Shown here piece after piece: positions 22,388 to 32,550 of a DNA stretch of 52,936 bases. This stretch comes from Candidatus Omnitrophota bacterium (GTDB taxonomy: Bacteria > Omnitrophota > Gorgyraeia > Zapsychrales > Fredricksoniimonadaceae): positions 109,122 to 162,057 of the forward strand of contig JACQCF010000002.1 of assembly GCA_016201795.1 (NCBI GenBank), read 5' to 3'. Under the pieces are notes generated by a model. The model did no database searches. It was not told where the DNA came from and was given only the letters and a program-made list of their open reading frames with translations. The translations under genes and the position numbers were made by a program. Position 1 is the stretch's first letter. Each line of letters starts with the position of its first letter.

Positions 22388-23149
22388 ATGAAAAACTTAC
22401 TGGAAGTTAAGCATTTAACGGTTCAAGTCGGCCAGAAGGTTCTGCTCGATGATGTTTCCTTTGGAGCCCCAGAGGGGAAAATCACCGCTTTAGTCGGTAG
22501 TTCAGGCAGCGGTAAGACGACGGTGGCCAACTCCATTCTGGGGCTATTGCCCGCGGCTTTGGAAATCACCAAGGGAGAAATTCTTTTTGAGCAGAGAAAC
22601 CTTTTGTCTTTAAACAAAGAACAAATGCGTTTCCTACGCGGGGGGCATATCGCCATGATTTTTCAAGAGCCGCTTTGGGCTTTTGATCCTTTGATGACTA
22701 TTGGCCAGCAAATGGATGAGGTTTTAGCCGCGCATACATCTCAAGGAAAATCCGATCGTCGTCGTCGAGTGTTGGATGTTTTGGCCAAAGTGCAGTTGCC
22801 TAACCCGACGGATATGGCGGACCGTTATCCGCATCAGTTAAGCGGCGGCCAGCGCCAGCGGGCGATGATGGCCCAGGCCTTGGTGGCTGCTCCTGCCCTG
22901 ATCCTTGCTGATGAGCCCACCAGCAATTTGGATGTCACCTTGCAGGCGAAGATCATGGATTTATTCCGCCAATTTAAAAAAGAGGAGATGTCCATGCTTT
23001 TGATTTCTCATGATTGGGGCATGGTGGCTCATTTAGCGGATGAGGTCATCATTCTTCAAAACGGGCAGGTGGTCGAATCGGGGTCGGTCGATTTGATTAT
23101 GAATCATCCACGACATAAATATACCCAGTCTTTAATGGAGGTCTTTTAA
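22388..23149 (+). CDS. Peptide ABC transporter ATP-binding protein (DppD-like)
   Basis: Walker A GSSGSGKTT, signature LSGGQRQRAMMAQAL, Walker B LILADEPTSNLD. Confidence 0.94.
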   Translation: MKNLLEVKHLTVQVGQKVLLDDVSFGAPEGKITALVGSSGSGKTTVANSILGLLPAALEITKGEILFEQRNLLSLNKEQMRFLRGGHIAMIFQEPLWAFDPLMTIGQQMDEVLAAHTSQGKSDRRRRVLDVLAKVQLPNPTDMADRYPHQLSGGQRQRAMMAQALVAAPALILADEPTSNLDVTLQAKIMDLFRQFKKEEMSMLLISHDWGMVAHLADEVIILQNGQVVESGSVDLIMNHPRHKYTQSLMEVF

Positions 23150-23153
23150 ATTT

Positions 23154-23230
23154 GTGTCATTGCGAGGAGTGAAACGACGAAGCAATCTCCTAAGGTTAAA
23201 AAGATTGCTTCGCTACGCTCGCAATGACAC
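23154..23230. repeat. GTGTCATTGCGAGGAG palindromic repeat, copy 2
   Basis: gtgtcattgcgaggagtgaaacgacgaagcaatctcctaaggttaaaaagattgcttcgctacgctcgcaatgacac. Confidence 0.93.
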
Positions 23231-23243
23231 TAGTTAGGTAGCT

Positions 23244-23948
23244 ATGATTCTAGAAATTTATAATCTTACTAAAACATTTGGAAAGATTCATGCCGTAGAT
23301 GGCGTCAGCTTTTCCGTCGAAGAAAGGGAGAATCTGTGCATTATCGGAGAGTCCGGATGCGGCAAGTCCACGCTGGCTAAACTCATCATGGGATTGCTTG
23401 AAAGGGATGGTGGGCAAATCCGCATCGATCGTCATATCATTCAAATGGTTTTCCAGGACCCCTACAGTTCTTTGGATCCTTTGTGGAGCGTGCGTTCCAT
23501 TCTCAAGGAGGCCCTGGGACGCCAGAGGCTTTCCGTCGGCCAACAGCAGGAGCGTATGCAAGCCATCCTTGAAGCGGTGAATTTATCAGGGGAGATTTTG
23601 AATCGTTTCCCGCATGAGTTTAGCGGTGGCGAACGTCAGCGTATCGCCATTGCCCGCGCGCTATTGACGAATCCAAAAATTCTCATTTTAGACGAAGCGG
23701 TTTCTTCTTTGGATATTTTGGTTCAAAAGCAAATCATGGATCTTTTAAAGGATCTGAAAGGGCAGTTTCATTTAACCTATATTCTTATTTCACATAATTT
23801 AAGAGTGGTCAAAAATTTTAGTGGTAGAATAGCGGTGATGCGAGAAGGTAAAATCATTGAAATCGGCGCCTCAGAGGATATTTTTAAGAAGCCCCAGCAG
23901 TCTTATACCCAACAATTATTGAAAGCAGCTTTTGATTATCAGATATGA
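23244..23948 (+). CDS. Peptide ABC transporter ATP-binding protein (DppF-like)
   Basis: Walker A GESGCGKST, FSGGERQRIAIARALL, LILDEAVSSLD. Confidence 0.94.
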   Translation: MILEIYNLTKTFGKIHAVDGVSFSVEERENLCIIGESGCGKSTLAKLIMGLLERDGGQIRIDRHIIQMVFQDPYSSLDPLWSVRSILKEALGRQRLSVGQQQERMQAILEAVNLSGEILNRFPHEFSGGERQRIAIARALLTNPKILILDEAVSSLDILVQKQIMDLLKDLKGQFHLTYILISHNLRVVKNFSGRIAVMREGKIIEIGASEDIFKKPQQSYTQQLLKAAFDYQI

Positions 23949-26080
23949 GTGATCGATTCTGGCGGAGATTAAGTTATATCACGGGCATTATGGCCATCGG
24001 TGTTGTTTTTGGCCTCATGGCTTTTTTAGCCAGTATTGAAATCAAAGACCTGGATTTATGGCTGCATTTAAAAATGGGCCAGTATATCAGCGAACACAAA
24101 ATTGTTCCCACCTTTGATATTCTTTCCTGCTCCATTGCCGGCAAACCCTGGGTCAATCACGAGTGGTTGTTTCAGGCCATTATTTATCAGATCTTTCACC
24201 TCTGGAGTTTCGATGGGCTTATTAACATGCAGATCGTCGTTGTTTTTATTACGCTTTTCATACTTCTTGTTTTGGGCTATAGCAAAGAACGTCAATGGTT
24301 GACTGCTTTTAGCTTGCTGGTCGTGCTTCTGGTTTATCAAAGTCGTTTTACCATCCGTCCTGATATCTTCTCGCTTTTGTTCTTCGTATCTTTTATCTGG
24401 ATTCTTTCCTGGTTTATTGACCGCAGGTGGTCCGTGTGGGCTTTGGTGGTCATTCAGGTGCTCTGGAGCAATATGCACGGTTTTTTCTTTTTTGGGCCCG
24501 TGCTGGTGCTGGTGGCGTGTTTTTCAGAATTTTTAAAACGCCATGTGTCTTTGCCGTGGCAGTGGAACAAAACAGGCCGCCTGCAGGATGAGGAGTACGT
24601 GCGTCTGCAAAAACTCCTGCTTTTGTTGATATTGGCTAGCTTTATCAATCCCCTGACCTTTAAAGGGGCCTGGTATCCGGTGGGTGTTTTATTTAATCTG
24701 GGAGGGTCTTCTAAGATTTTTTTCCAGCACATTACGGAGTTACAAAAACCCATTACCGCCGCCACGATTTGGACGGTTCAGAACGGTTTTTATAAAGCGA
24801 TGATTATTATATCGGGGATTAGTTTTATTTTGAATCGACGTCAATTGGATATCAGCTCGATTTTCATTTGGGTGATTTTTCTTTTGTTCTCGCTGGCGGC
24901 TTTGCGCAACATGGTTTTCTTTGCCGTGGCCTCTTACCTGGTATTGATGGCCAATGTAGCCTCCATCCATTGGCAGGGGATTATCCCATTGCGTTTCTCT
25001 CACCATAAATTTAAATATATCACCGGTATTTTGTTTAAAGGTCTTCTCATTTTCTGGATGATGGATACTGGCTTAAAAATCGCTACCAATGGCTATTTCG
25101 ACTTTGATACGTATGAACGTAAGAGCGAATTTGGGGGTGTTTCTAAACATTCGTTTCCTTACCATGCGGTCAATTTTTTGGTCAAGAATCAAATTAAGGG
25201 CAATTTTTTTAATGATTTTAACTCCGGCGCTTATTTGGTCGGCCGTTGTTTTCCCAATATCAAAGTGTATATGGATGGCCGTACGGAGGAGTATGGGCCG
25301 GATTTTTTTGAGCATTATCAAAAGATTTGGCGCGACGGTGACCAAAAAATGTTCCTGGCAGATGCGGCTAAATATAATATTACAGGGGCGTTTTTAAATA
25401 ATAATAATCAACAAGTGCCGCCTCACGTACTTAAAATGTTCTATCAATTACCCGATTGGAAGGTTGTTTATTTTGATTACGATGCGGTCATCTTTTTGAA
25501 AAATACAGCCTTGAATAAACCGTGGATTGACCGTTTGGCCGTTGATTTAAAAAAATGGCGGCCTCAAGGGATGGATTTACAGAGGCTGGGGACTAAACGC
25601 ATCAATCCGATGCCCTTTACCAACCGCGCTTATCTACTGGAAACCTTGGGATTATACGATGCCGTATTTAAGGAAATTGATGAAGCTCTGAAAATATCTG
25701 TGGACGATTTTGATTCTTATAAACTTTTAGGAAAAATCTATGGGGCTAAGGGTAACCATCGTCGGGCTTTTGAGTGTTTTCGTATCGCCACTATTTTAAG
25801 ACCTTATGATATTCAAACGCGTCTGAATTTGGCTTTGGCGTATGAAAATTTAAAAGATTTCAAAGGTGCCGTGGGGCAATATCAGCGGGTGATTGAAATG
25901 GACCCTCGAAGCTCTAAGGGATATTTTGGTTTAGCCAGGGCGTATGCTTTAGACGGAAAGCGCCCACAAGCATTAAATATGCTCCATCAATTTCAGATGA
26001 TGGCACCCGAAGATAAGGTTAATGTGCAGAAAATTCGTGATATCATGGACAAAAATAAGAAGAGAAAAAAGGGTTCATAA
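23945..26080 (+). CDS. Large membrane protein with C-terminal TPR repeats
   Basis: ~10 hydrophobic segments followed by a soluble region and TPR-like 'FDSYKLLGKIYGAKGNHRRAFECFRIATILRPYDIQTRLNLALAYENLKDFKGAVGQYQRVIEMDPRSSKGYFGLARAYALDGK'. Confidence 0.8.
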   Translation: MSDRFWRRLSYITGIMAIGVVFGLMAFLASIEIKDLDLWLHLKMGQYISEHKIVPTFDILSCSIAGKPWVNHEWLFQAIIYQIFHLWSFDGLINMQIVVVFITLFILLVLGYSKERQWLTAFSLLVVLLVYQSRFTIRPDIFSLLFFVSFIWILSWFIDRRWSVWALVVIQVLWSNMHGFFFFGPVLVLVACFSEFLKRHVSLPWQWNKTGRLQDEEYVRLQKLLLLLILASFINPLTFKGAWYPVGVLFNLGGSSKIFFQHITELQKPITAATIWTVQNGFYKAMIIISGISFILNRRQLDISSIFIWVIFLLFSLAALRNMVFFAVASYLVLMANVASIHWQGIIPLRFSHHKFKYITGILFKGLLIFWMMDTGLKIATNGYFDFDTYERKSEFGGVSKHSFPYHAVNFLVKNQIKGNFFNDFNSGAYLVGRCFPNIKVYMDGRTEEYGPDFFEHYQKIWRDGDQKMFLADAAKYNITGAFLNNNNQQVPPHVLKMFYQLPDWKVVYFDYDAVIFLKNTALNKPWIDRLAVDLKKWRPQGMDLQRLGTKRINPMPFTNRAYLLETLGLYDAVFKEIDEALKISVDDFDSYKLLGKIYGAKGNHRRAFECFRIATILRPYDIQTRLNLALAYENLKDFKGAVGQYQRVIEMDPRSSKGYFGLARAYALDGKRPQALNMLHQFQMMAPEDKVNVQKIRDIMDKNKKRKKGS

Positions 26081-26084
26081 AACC

Positions 26085-27290
26085 ATGCGTGATGTTTTGA
26101 CATTTATTTTAGCCGGCGGCAAAGGCGAGCGGCTGGATCCTCTGACGCGCGACCGTGCCAAGCCCGCCGTGCCCTTCGGCGGCATTTACCGTATTGTTGA
26201 TTTTGCTTTATCCAATTGCGTCAATTCCGGGTTGCGCCGCATTTTTTTGTTAACGCAGTATAAATCTTTTTCCCTACAGAGGCATATCCTCGAAGGCTGG
26301 AATATTTATTCGAATCAATTAAGGGAATTCATCGACGTGGTTCCGGCCCAGCAGCGTATCTCCAGCGATTGGTACCGCGGCACCGCGGATGCGATTTATC
26401 AAAATCTCAACATGATTCAGGATTACGATCCCAAATTAGTTTTGATTTTAGCGGGGGATCATATTTATAAAATGGATTACCGCAAGATGATTGAATATCA
26501 TCTAACCAAAGGCGCGGATATGACCGTCTCCTGCATTCAAACCCCTAAGTCCGAGGCGGATCTCTTTGGGGTGGTGGAGGCGGATCAAAACAATATGGTC
26601 ACCGGTTTTCAGGAAAAACCGCAGAAGCCCAAAACCATTCCTTCTGACCCGGGGTCGATTTTTGGTTCCATGGGGATTTATTTGTTTAATGCCGAGGTGC
26701 TTTTGAATGAATTAAAGATCGACGCTTCAAAAGCGGACTCTAACCATGATTTCGGCAAGAACATTATCCCGCAGATGGTGCAGAAAAGGCTTAAAGTGTT
26801 TGCCTATGATTTTGCCCTCGAGAATGATCATTCGACCTATTGGCGTGACATTGGAACGCGCGATGCGTATTATCAGGCCAATATGGATTTAGTCGGTGCT
26901 GAACCTCAATTTAACTTGTATGAAAAATCCTGGCCGCTTCGCACCTATCATCATCAATACCCGCCCATTCGGGTTATTAGCGTCGGGGATCATCCGGGGG
27001 CGATTATTAACTCGATTATTTCCGGCGGTTGTGTTATTGAAGGCGCTGAGGTTAATCATTCGGTGTTGTCTTCTAACGTTTATATTAAGAATAAGGCCAG
27101 GGTTGCCGGGTCGGTGTTAATGGAAGGGGTGGTGGTCGGCGAAGGCGCGCAGATTCAAAATGCCATTATTGATAAAGAAGTGGTGATCCCACCGCAAGTA
27201 AAAATTGGTTTTGATCCTTTCCTGGATCGCCAGCGCTTTGTACTGACCACATCCTGCATAGTTATTGTTGCAAAAAAGACCTCATTATGA
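26085..27290 (+). CDS. glgC: Glucose-1-phosphate adenylyltransferase
   Basis: TFILAGGKGERLDPLTRDRAKPAVPFGGIYRIVDFALSNCVNSGLRRIFLLTQYKS...GTADAIYQN. ATG 26085 preferred over the track start 26022. Confidence 0.95.
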   Translation: MRDVLTFILAGGKGERLDPLTRDRAKPAVPFGGIYRIVDFALSNCVNSGLRRIFLLTQYKSFSLQRHILEGWNIYSNQLREFIDVVPAQQRISSDWYRGTADAIYQNLNMIQDYDPKLVLILAGDHIYKMDYRKMIEYHLTKGADMTVSCIQTPKSEADLFGVVEADQNNMVTGFQEKPQKPKTIPSDPGSIFGSMGIYLFNAEVLLNELKIDASKADSNHDFGKNIIPQMVQKRLKVFAYDFALENDHSTYWRDIGTRDAYYQANMDLVGAEPQFNLYEKSWPLRTYHHQYPPIRVISVGDHPGAIINSIISGGCVIEGAEVNHSVLSSNVYIKNKARVAGSVLMEGVVVGEGAQIQNAIIDKEVVIPPQVKIGFDPFLDRQRFVLTTSCIVIVAKKTSL

Positions 27291-28480
27291 TCATACAACC
27301 TAAAGTCCGCGGATTCATTTGCACGACGGCACATCCTGTCGGTTGCGCCGCGCATATTCAAGAACAAATCGCTTACGTAAAATCCAAAGGTTCTATTGCC
27401 GGCGGGCCTAAAAAAGTTTTGGTCATCGGTGCCTCGACCGGTTATGGTTTAGCTTCTCGTATTACGGCAGCCTTTGGCTGTTCGGCGGCGACCATGGGAG
27501 TGTTTTTTGAAAAACCTTCTGATGGCAAACGCACCGCCACCGCGGGCTGGTATAATTCCGCGGCTTTTGATACTGCCGCTCACAAAGCAGGGCTTTATTC
27601 AAAGAGTTTTAATGGTGATGCGTTCTCGGATGATATGCGAAGACAAGTCTGTGAGGCCATTAAAAAGGACTGGGGCCAGACAGACTGTGTTATTTATTCT
27701 TTAGCTTCCCCTCGGCGCACAGACCCTAAAACCGGTATTATTTACAAATCCGTGCTTAAACCTAAAGGGGCACCTTATACTAATAAAAGCATTGATTTTG
27801 AAGCCAATCAAATTACCACGGTTTCCCTTGAGACGGCAAGCCAGCAGGAAATTCAAGAAACCATCAAAGTCATGGGGGGTGAAGATTGGCAGTGGTGGAT
27901 GCAGGCCTTGTCTGATCAAAACTCATTGGCCCCTAAAGCCGTGACGGTGGCTTACTCTTATATAGGGCCGGATGTGACTATCCCCGTTTACCGCAACGGT
28001 ACCATCGGTGCTGCCAAAGATCATTTGGAAGCCACCGCCCACCTGCTTGATGATGCCATGAAAAAATTGGGCGGACGCGCTTTGGTGTCGGTCAACAAAG
28101 CCTTAGTGACCCAAAGCTCTTCAGCGATTCCTTTTATTCCTTTGTATTTTGTGATCTTGATGAAAGTCATGAAACAAAAAGGCCTGCATGAAAATTGTAT
28201 TCATCAAATATATCGTTTGTTTGCAGATCGTTTGTATAACAAACGTCCCTTAACCCAAATTCCCGTGGATGCAAAGGGCCGCGTGCGTGTCGATGAATTG
28301 GAAATGCGCCAGGATGTGCAGGATGAGGTCAACCATCTTTGGTCCATTGTTGGCAATGAGAATCTTTTCCAGATCGCTGATATCCAAGGCTACAATGAGG
28401 ACTTTCTTAAACTCTTTGGTTTTGGCCTCAAAGGCGTTGACTATAATGCCGATGTAAACCCCGAAGTACCCATCCTTTAA
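27287..28480 (+). CDS. fabV: FabV-type trans-2-enoyl-CoA/ACP reductase (NADH)
   Basis: MIIQPKVRGFICTTAHPVGCAAHIQEQIAYVK...KKVLVIGASTGYGLASRITAAFGCSAATMGVFFEKPSD...SPRRTDPKTG. Confidence 0.95.
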   Translation: MIIQPKVRGFICTTAHPVGCAAHIQEQIAYVKSKGSIAGGPKKVLVIGASTGYGLASRITAAFGCSAATMGVFFEKPSDGKRTATAGWYNSAAFDTAAHKAGLYSKSFNGDAFSDDMRRQVCEAIKKDWGQTDCVIYSLASPRRTDPKTGIIYKSVLKPKGAPYTNKSIDFEANQITTVSLETASQQEIQETIKVMGGEDWQWWMQALSDQNSLAPKAVTVAYSYIGPDVTIPVYRNGTIGAAKDHLEATAHLLDDAMKKLGGRALVSVNKALVTQSSSAIPFIPLYFVILMKVMKQKGLHENCIHQIYRLFADRLYNKRPLTQIPVDAKGRVRVDELEMRQDVQDEVNHLWSIVGNENLFQIADIQGYNEDFLKLFGFGLKGVDYNADVNPEVPIL

Positions 28481-28532
28481 AAAAGTTCAATTCTCCGTTG
28501 ACGACTCGTCGAAAAATCAATATATTGAAGGC

Positions 28533-31500
28533 ATGTATCTTAAACGCCTCGAGGTTTTTGCTTTTAAATCATTCGCCGAGAAAACCGTCCTGGATTTTCA
28601 AAAGGGCATTTCCGTCATCGTGGGACCCAACGGTTGCGGTAAAAGCAATGTGTTTGACGCCATCCGTTGGGTTTTAGGCGAGCAAAGCGTCAGGGAATTG
28701 CGCGGCTCTTCGATGGAGGATGTTATTTTCAACGGCACCGACCAGAAACCAGCCCTCGGTTTTGCGGAGGTTTCTTTAATATTTTCCAACGAGTCCAAAA
28801 TTCTCCCCTTTGAACATGAAGAAGTGATTGTCACCCGCCGATTGTTTCGTTCCGGTGAAAGTGAATATTTGATCAATAAGAATGTCTGCCGCCTCCGTGA
28901 CGTTGTGGAAATGTTTTTGGGCACAGGGGTGGGGGCTGAGGCGTATTCGCTGATTCAGCAGGGTAAGGTGGATCTGGTGGTTTCCGCCAAATCCGATGAG
29001 CGTCGTCAGATTTTTGATGAAGCCGCTGGCATTACTAAATACAAAGCCAAGAAGAAAGAAGCTTTAAGCAAACTCAAAGAGACGGAAGATAATCTGGTAC
29101 GTTTAAACGACATTATTGTCGAGGTCAAACGTCAAATCGCCACCATCGATCGTCAGGCCAAAAAAGCGAAAGCGTACAAGGAAGAGTTTGAGCAGTTAAA
29201 ACAACTTGAGCTGACGATCGCGGGTCATCAAATGGCCGGATTTACCCAGGAATTGGAGATCATGACAGCCGGTCTGCAGAACCTTGCGACCAAAGAACAG
29301 GAGGGCCTGCGCCAATTAGAAGAATTTAATCAGCGCCTCGCTTACGAAACAGCGCTTATGGAAGAGCTCGATGAGAAAATCAATGATTTCAAAGCCCAGC
29401 AAATCCGTTTGGATAATGATATTGAGGTCAATGTCCGTCAAATTGGTTTTAATGAAGAGCGCCTGCAGAATTTCGACGAGACCCTCAGCCGTCTGGAGAC
29501 AGACAAAAAGGCCGCTTTGGAGCGCTGCGGGACTCATCAGAACAAAATTGAGGACCTCAAAGCTCAACTGGCTCAAATCACCGAATCTTTAGCGGCTTCG
29601 ACCAATCAATTAGACGAGAAGCGCCGGGGTTTAAAGGTGCTGATGATCTTTATTGATGAGACCTCTGTTTCCATCAAGTCCTGTCAGCAGAAAATTTTTG
29701 CGCTCAATACCGAAGAGGTACGTTTAAAGAATCAATTAACCGAGAATATGAAACGCGTCCTAGAGCAAAACGCCGGTAAAGCCCGTCTGGGACAGGAAAA
29801 CAGCAAAGTTAACTTGGAAAAATCTCAGGTGAGCCAGAAGTTCGAAGCCATCAATGCGTCCATTACCACTGTCCAGTCCCAATTGCAAAGCGCCCGGACC
29901 TCTTTAGACAGCCAGCGTCAGGCCCAGGAGAATTTTAAAAGCCAATGGATTGCCTGCGAGACTAAAATTGACGACCTGGAGAAATCCAAAGTTTTTTTAT
30001 TGTCTCAAAAGGATTTTATCGCCGGGATGCAGCGTCAGTATCAGGACAATCCTGATTTGATTGTCGAGGGCCGTTTCATTGCGCCGGTTAGACCTTTAGA
30101 ACATCAAACCGGTATCATCGGTAAAATCAAAAGTATTCAAGAGGTGGCCGGCGGTTATGAAATCGTTTACCAGATGAAATATGTGGAGCTGGATTTAGGG
30201 CACATGGATGGACGTATGGCCGCGCTTGAGAGGCAATTAGCCGGTGAAAATGCCCAGAAGGATCGTTTCAATCAAAGTATCCGTGAGCATCAGGCGGTCA
30301 TGGATGAGGCGTTAAAAGACATTTTGCAACAGGAGAAAAAATTATCCGTTTGGGAAGCGCAGAAAAGCGATATTGAGCTGGAATCCGGGAAGATCGTCAC
30401 AGAATTGGATTTAATCGGCACAGAATTTGTTCAAATTGAATCGGCTCTTGCAGATTTGAAAACCCAGGAAGCCGCATTATCCGCGCAATTGCAAAATATC
30501 GCCGGTCAAATGACCCATACCCAGGAAGAAATCAAAGGCAAACAACAAGACATTGTCCGCAAACATCAAGAACGCGAAGACTGGAATGTGGGAATCGTGC
30601 AATTGGAAGCTCAATGGAACACTTTACAAACTCAACAGCAAAACGCTCAAAGTAGTTTGGATTTACACCAACAGAATTTAGAACGCGATTTATCCGATAT
30701 CAGCCGTTTTGATCGTGAAACCAAGGAGTCCATTGCTAAAAAGATTAAAATCAACGACGATATTTCTAATTTGCAAATCGCCATTGATCATTTAAAAACC
30801 AGGAAGGAAAGTTTAAACGGTCAATTTAATCAATCGATGGGTCAAAAAGCAGACATGAGCCAGCGCTTAGTCGGTATTCGCCACCATGCCAAGACCATTG
30901 AGGATGAAATGATTCAAGCCAAAGGCGAGCTTCATCATCTGCAGATGCGCCAGCAGGAATTACAGTTTAACCAGCGGGCTCTCAAAGAGCGTCTTTTGCA
31001 AACCTATAAGATTGATTGGGATGAGTGGCAGGCTCAGCCGGTGTTGCCCCAACCTAATGGAGTTTTAGAACTGGCTGTTGAAATTGAGCGTTTGAAGAAA
31101 CGCTGTGAATCCTATGGCGCGGTCAATTTGGTGGCCATTGAAGAGTTCGACGAGCTTAAAGGACGTTTTGAGTTTTTGACCAAACAGCAGAGTGATTTGT
31201 TGACGGCCCGCGAACAGTTGATGTCTACCATTTTGAAAATCAACCGCACTACCCGTCAGATGTTTACCGACACTTTTACCAAAGTCAATGAAGAGTTCCA
31301 AATTTATTTTCGCATGCTGTTTGGCGGTGGCCAGGCCCAGCTGGTGTTATTGGATCCTGAAAATGCCCTGGAATCCGGTATTGATATTATGGCCCGCCCG
31401 CCGGGTAAAAAGCTGCAGAATATTAGCCTGCTTTCTGGAGGGGAAAAGACATTAACAGCCATTGCCCTTATCTTTGGTATCTTTAAGGTAAACCCTTCGC

Positions 31501-31769
31501 CATTTTGCGTTCTGGACGAAATCGATGCGGCTTTGGACGAAAGCAATATCGGCCGTTTTGTCACGCTCTTAAAGGAATTTGCTAAAATCGCCCAATTTAT
31601 CGTCATCACTCACAATAAAAAGACCATGGAGGCAGCTCATATCATGTATGGGGTGACCATGCAGGAGCGCGGGGTCTCCCGTATTGTGTCGGTGAAATTC
31701 AACCAATACCATCCTCAAACACCGCCTGCCAAAGCGCCGCAGCCTATGGAGGCAGTTGCAGTCGTGTAG
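28533..31769 (+). CDS. smc: Chromosome segregation SMC-family ATPase with atypical hinge
   Basis: YLKRLEVFAFKSFAEKTVLDFQKGISVIVGPNGCGKSNVFDAIRWVLGEQSVRELRG; C-terminal LSGGEKTLTAIALIFGIF and FCVLDEIDAALDESN; long coiled coils. Confidence 0.95.
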   Translation: MYLKRLEVFAFKSFAEKTVLDFQKGISVIVGPNGCGKSNVFDAIRWVLGEQSVRELRGSSMEDVIFNGTDQKPALGFAEVSLIFSNESKILPFEHEEVIVTRRLFRSGESEYLINKNVCRLRDVVEMFLGTGVGAEAYSLIQQGKVDLVVSAKSDERRQIFDEAAGITKYKAKKKEALSKLKETEDNLVRLNDIIVEVKRQIATIDRQAKKAKAYKEEFEQLKQLELTIAGHQMAGFTQELEIMTAGLQNLATKEQEGLRQLEEFNQRLAYETALMEELDEKINDFKAQQIRLDNDIEVNVRQIGFNEERLQNFDETLSRLETDKKAALERCGTHQNKIEDLKAQLAQITESLAASTNQLDEKRRGLKVLMIFIDETSVSIKSCQQKIFALNTEEVRLKNQLTENMKRVLEQNAGKARLGQENSKVNLEKSQVSQKFEAINASITTVQSQLQSARTSLDSQRQAQENFKSQWIACETKIDDLEKSKVFLLSQKDFIAGMQRQYQDNPDLIVEGRFIAPVRPLEHQTGIIGKIKSIQEVAGGYEIVYQMKYVELDLGHMDGRMAALERQLAGENAQKDRFNQSIREHQAVMDEALKDILQQEKKLSVWEAQKSDIELESGKIVTELDLIGTEFVQIESALADLKTQEAALSAQLQNIAGQMTHTQEEIKGKQQDIVRKHQEREDWNVGIVQLEAQWNTLQTQQQNAQSSLDLHQQNLERDLSDISRFDRETKESIAKKIKINDDISNLQIAIDHLKTRKESLNGQFNQSMGQKADMSQRLVGIRHHAKTIEDEMIQAKGELHHLQMRQQELQFNQRALKERLLQTYKIDWDEWQAQPVLPQPNGVLELAVEIERLKKRCESYGAVNLVAIEEFDELKGRFEFLTKQQSDLLTAREQLMSTILKINRTTRQMFTDTFTKVNEEFQIYFRMLFGGGQAQLVLLDPENALESGIDIMARPPGKKLQNISLLSGGEKTLTAIALIFGIFKVNPSPFCVLDEIDAALDESNIGRFVTLLKEFAKIAQFIVITHNKKTMEAAHIMYGVTMQERGVSRIVSVKFNQYHPQTPPAKAPQPMEAVAVV

Positions 31770-31886
31770 GGCTTGAAAAGATTTTTTAAGAAAACACTAC
31801 CTTTTCAAATCCAAATATGTTATAACTCTATAAATCTCATATGGATAAGGGTTTTTAAAAATCTTAACAGTACAGGGAGCGTTTCC

Positions 31887-31916
31887 TTGACAGTCGCCCT
31901 GATGACATGTTATACT
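31887..31916 (+). promoter_or_regulatory. Sigma70-type promoter upstream of cvpA-dnaG-rpoD
   Basis: TTGACA (31887-31892), 18-bp spacer, TATACT (31911-31916). Confidence 0.65.
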
Positions 31917-31943
31917 TCCTATTGGATTCCCAGATTCCCATAA

Positions 31944-32537
31944 ATGAATACATTCACACATATTCTTGAAAGTATCAACTGGGTTGATGTGGTCATGCTG
32001 GTTTTGCTCATCCGTAGCGTTTTTATCGGAGTCAAAACCGGTTTTGTGATAGAGCTGTTCAAATTTTTAGGAGTTTTAGGTGCAGTTTTGGTTGGTTTGC
32101 ACTATTATGCGCTGATGGCTGCGCTGATAGCTAAAAAGACCAACTGGTCTTTAGAATCCTTTGAATTTGTGATCTTTGTCTTACTCTGTTTGCTGGCAGT
32201 GCTGGTGGTCAAATGTTTGCGTGATTGGTTTTTGATGTTCTTTAAATTTGAAAGCACCCATGCGGGGTTTAATCAATGGGGCGCCGGCTTTATCTGTGTA
32301 TTGAGGGCTTTGTTTTTGGCTAGTCTCATCATGTATGCGCTTTTATTGACCCGCGTTGAATATTTGCAAAGAGAGACTTTGACTTCTATTTCGCAGAAAC
32401 TGGCTTTGAAAGTAGCGCCGAATACATACCATTTTTTGTTTCATCAGGTGATTGGAAAGATTTTTACGCAACAGAAGTTTAACGAAGACGTTTTTAATGT
32501 GATTTCGCGCAACAGCGTTAGTCGAAAGCCGTTTTAG
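31944..32537 (+). CDS. CvpA family membrane protein
   Basis: NWVDVVMLVLLIRSVFIGVKTGFVIELFKFLGVLGAVLVGLHYY: CvpA-like N-terminus and four-TM pattern. Confidence 0.8.
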   Translation: MNTFTHILESINWVDVVMLVLLIRSVFIGVKTGFVIELFKFLGVLGAVLVGLHYYALMAALIAKKTNWSLESFEFVIFVLLCLLAVLVVKCLRDWFLMFFKFESTHAGFNQWGAGFICVLRALFLASLIMYALLLTRVEYLQRETLTSISQKLALKVAPNTYHFLFHQVIGKIFTQQKFNEDVFNVISRNSVSRKPF

Positions 32538-32550
32538 CAGGGAGTTTTAC

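Noticed and set aside
31773-31808. TTGAAAAG...CTTTTCAA inverted repeat after smc as a terminator
   Set aside because: AT-rich 8-bp stem with a 20-nt loop and no clear T-tract directly after; too weak.
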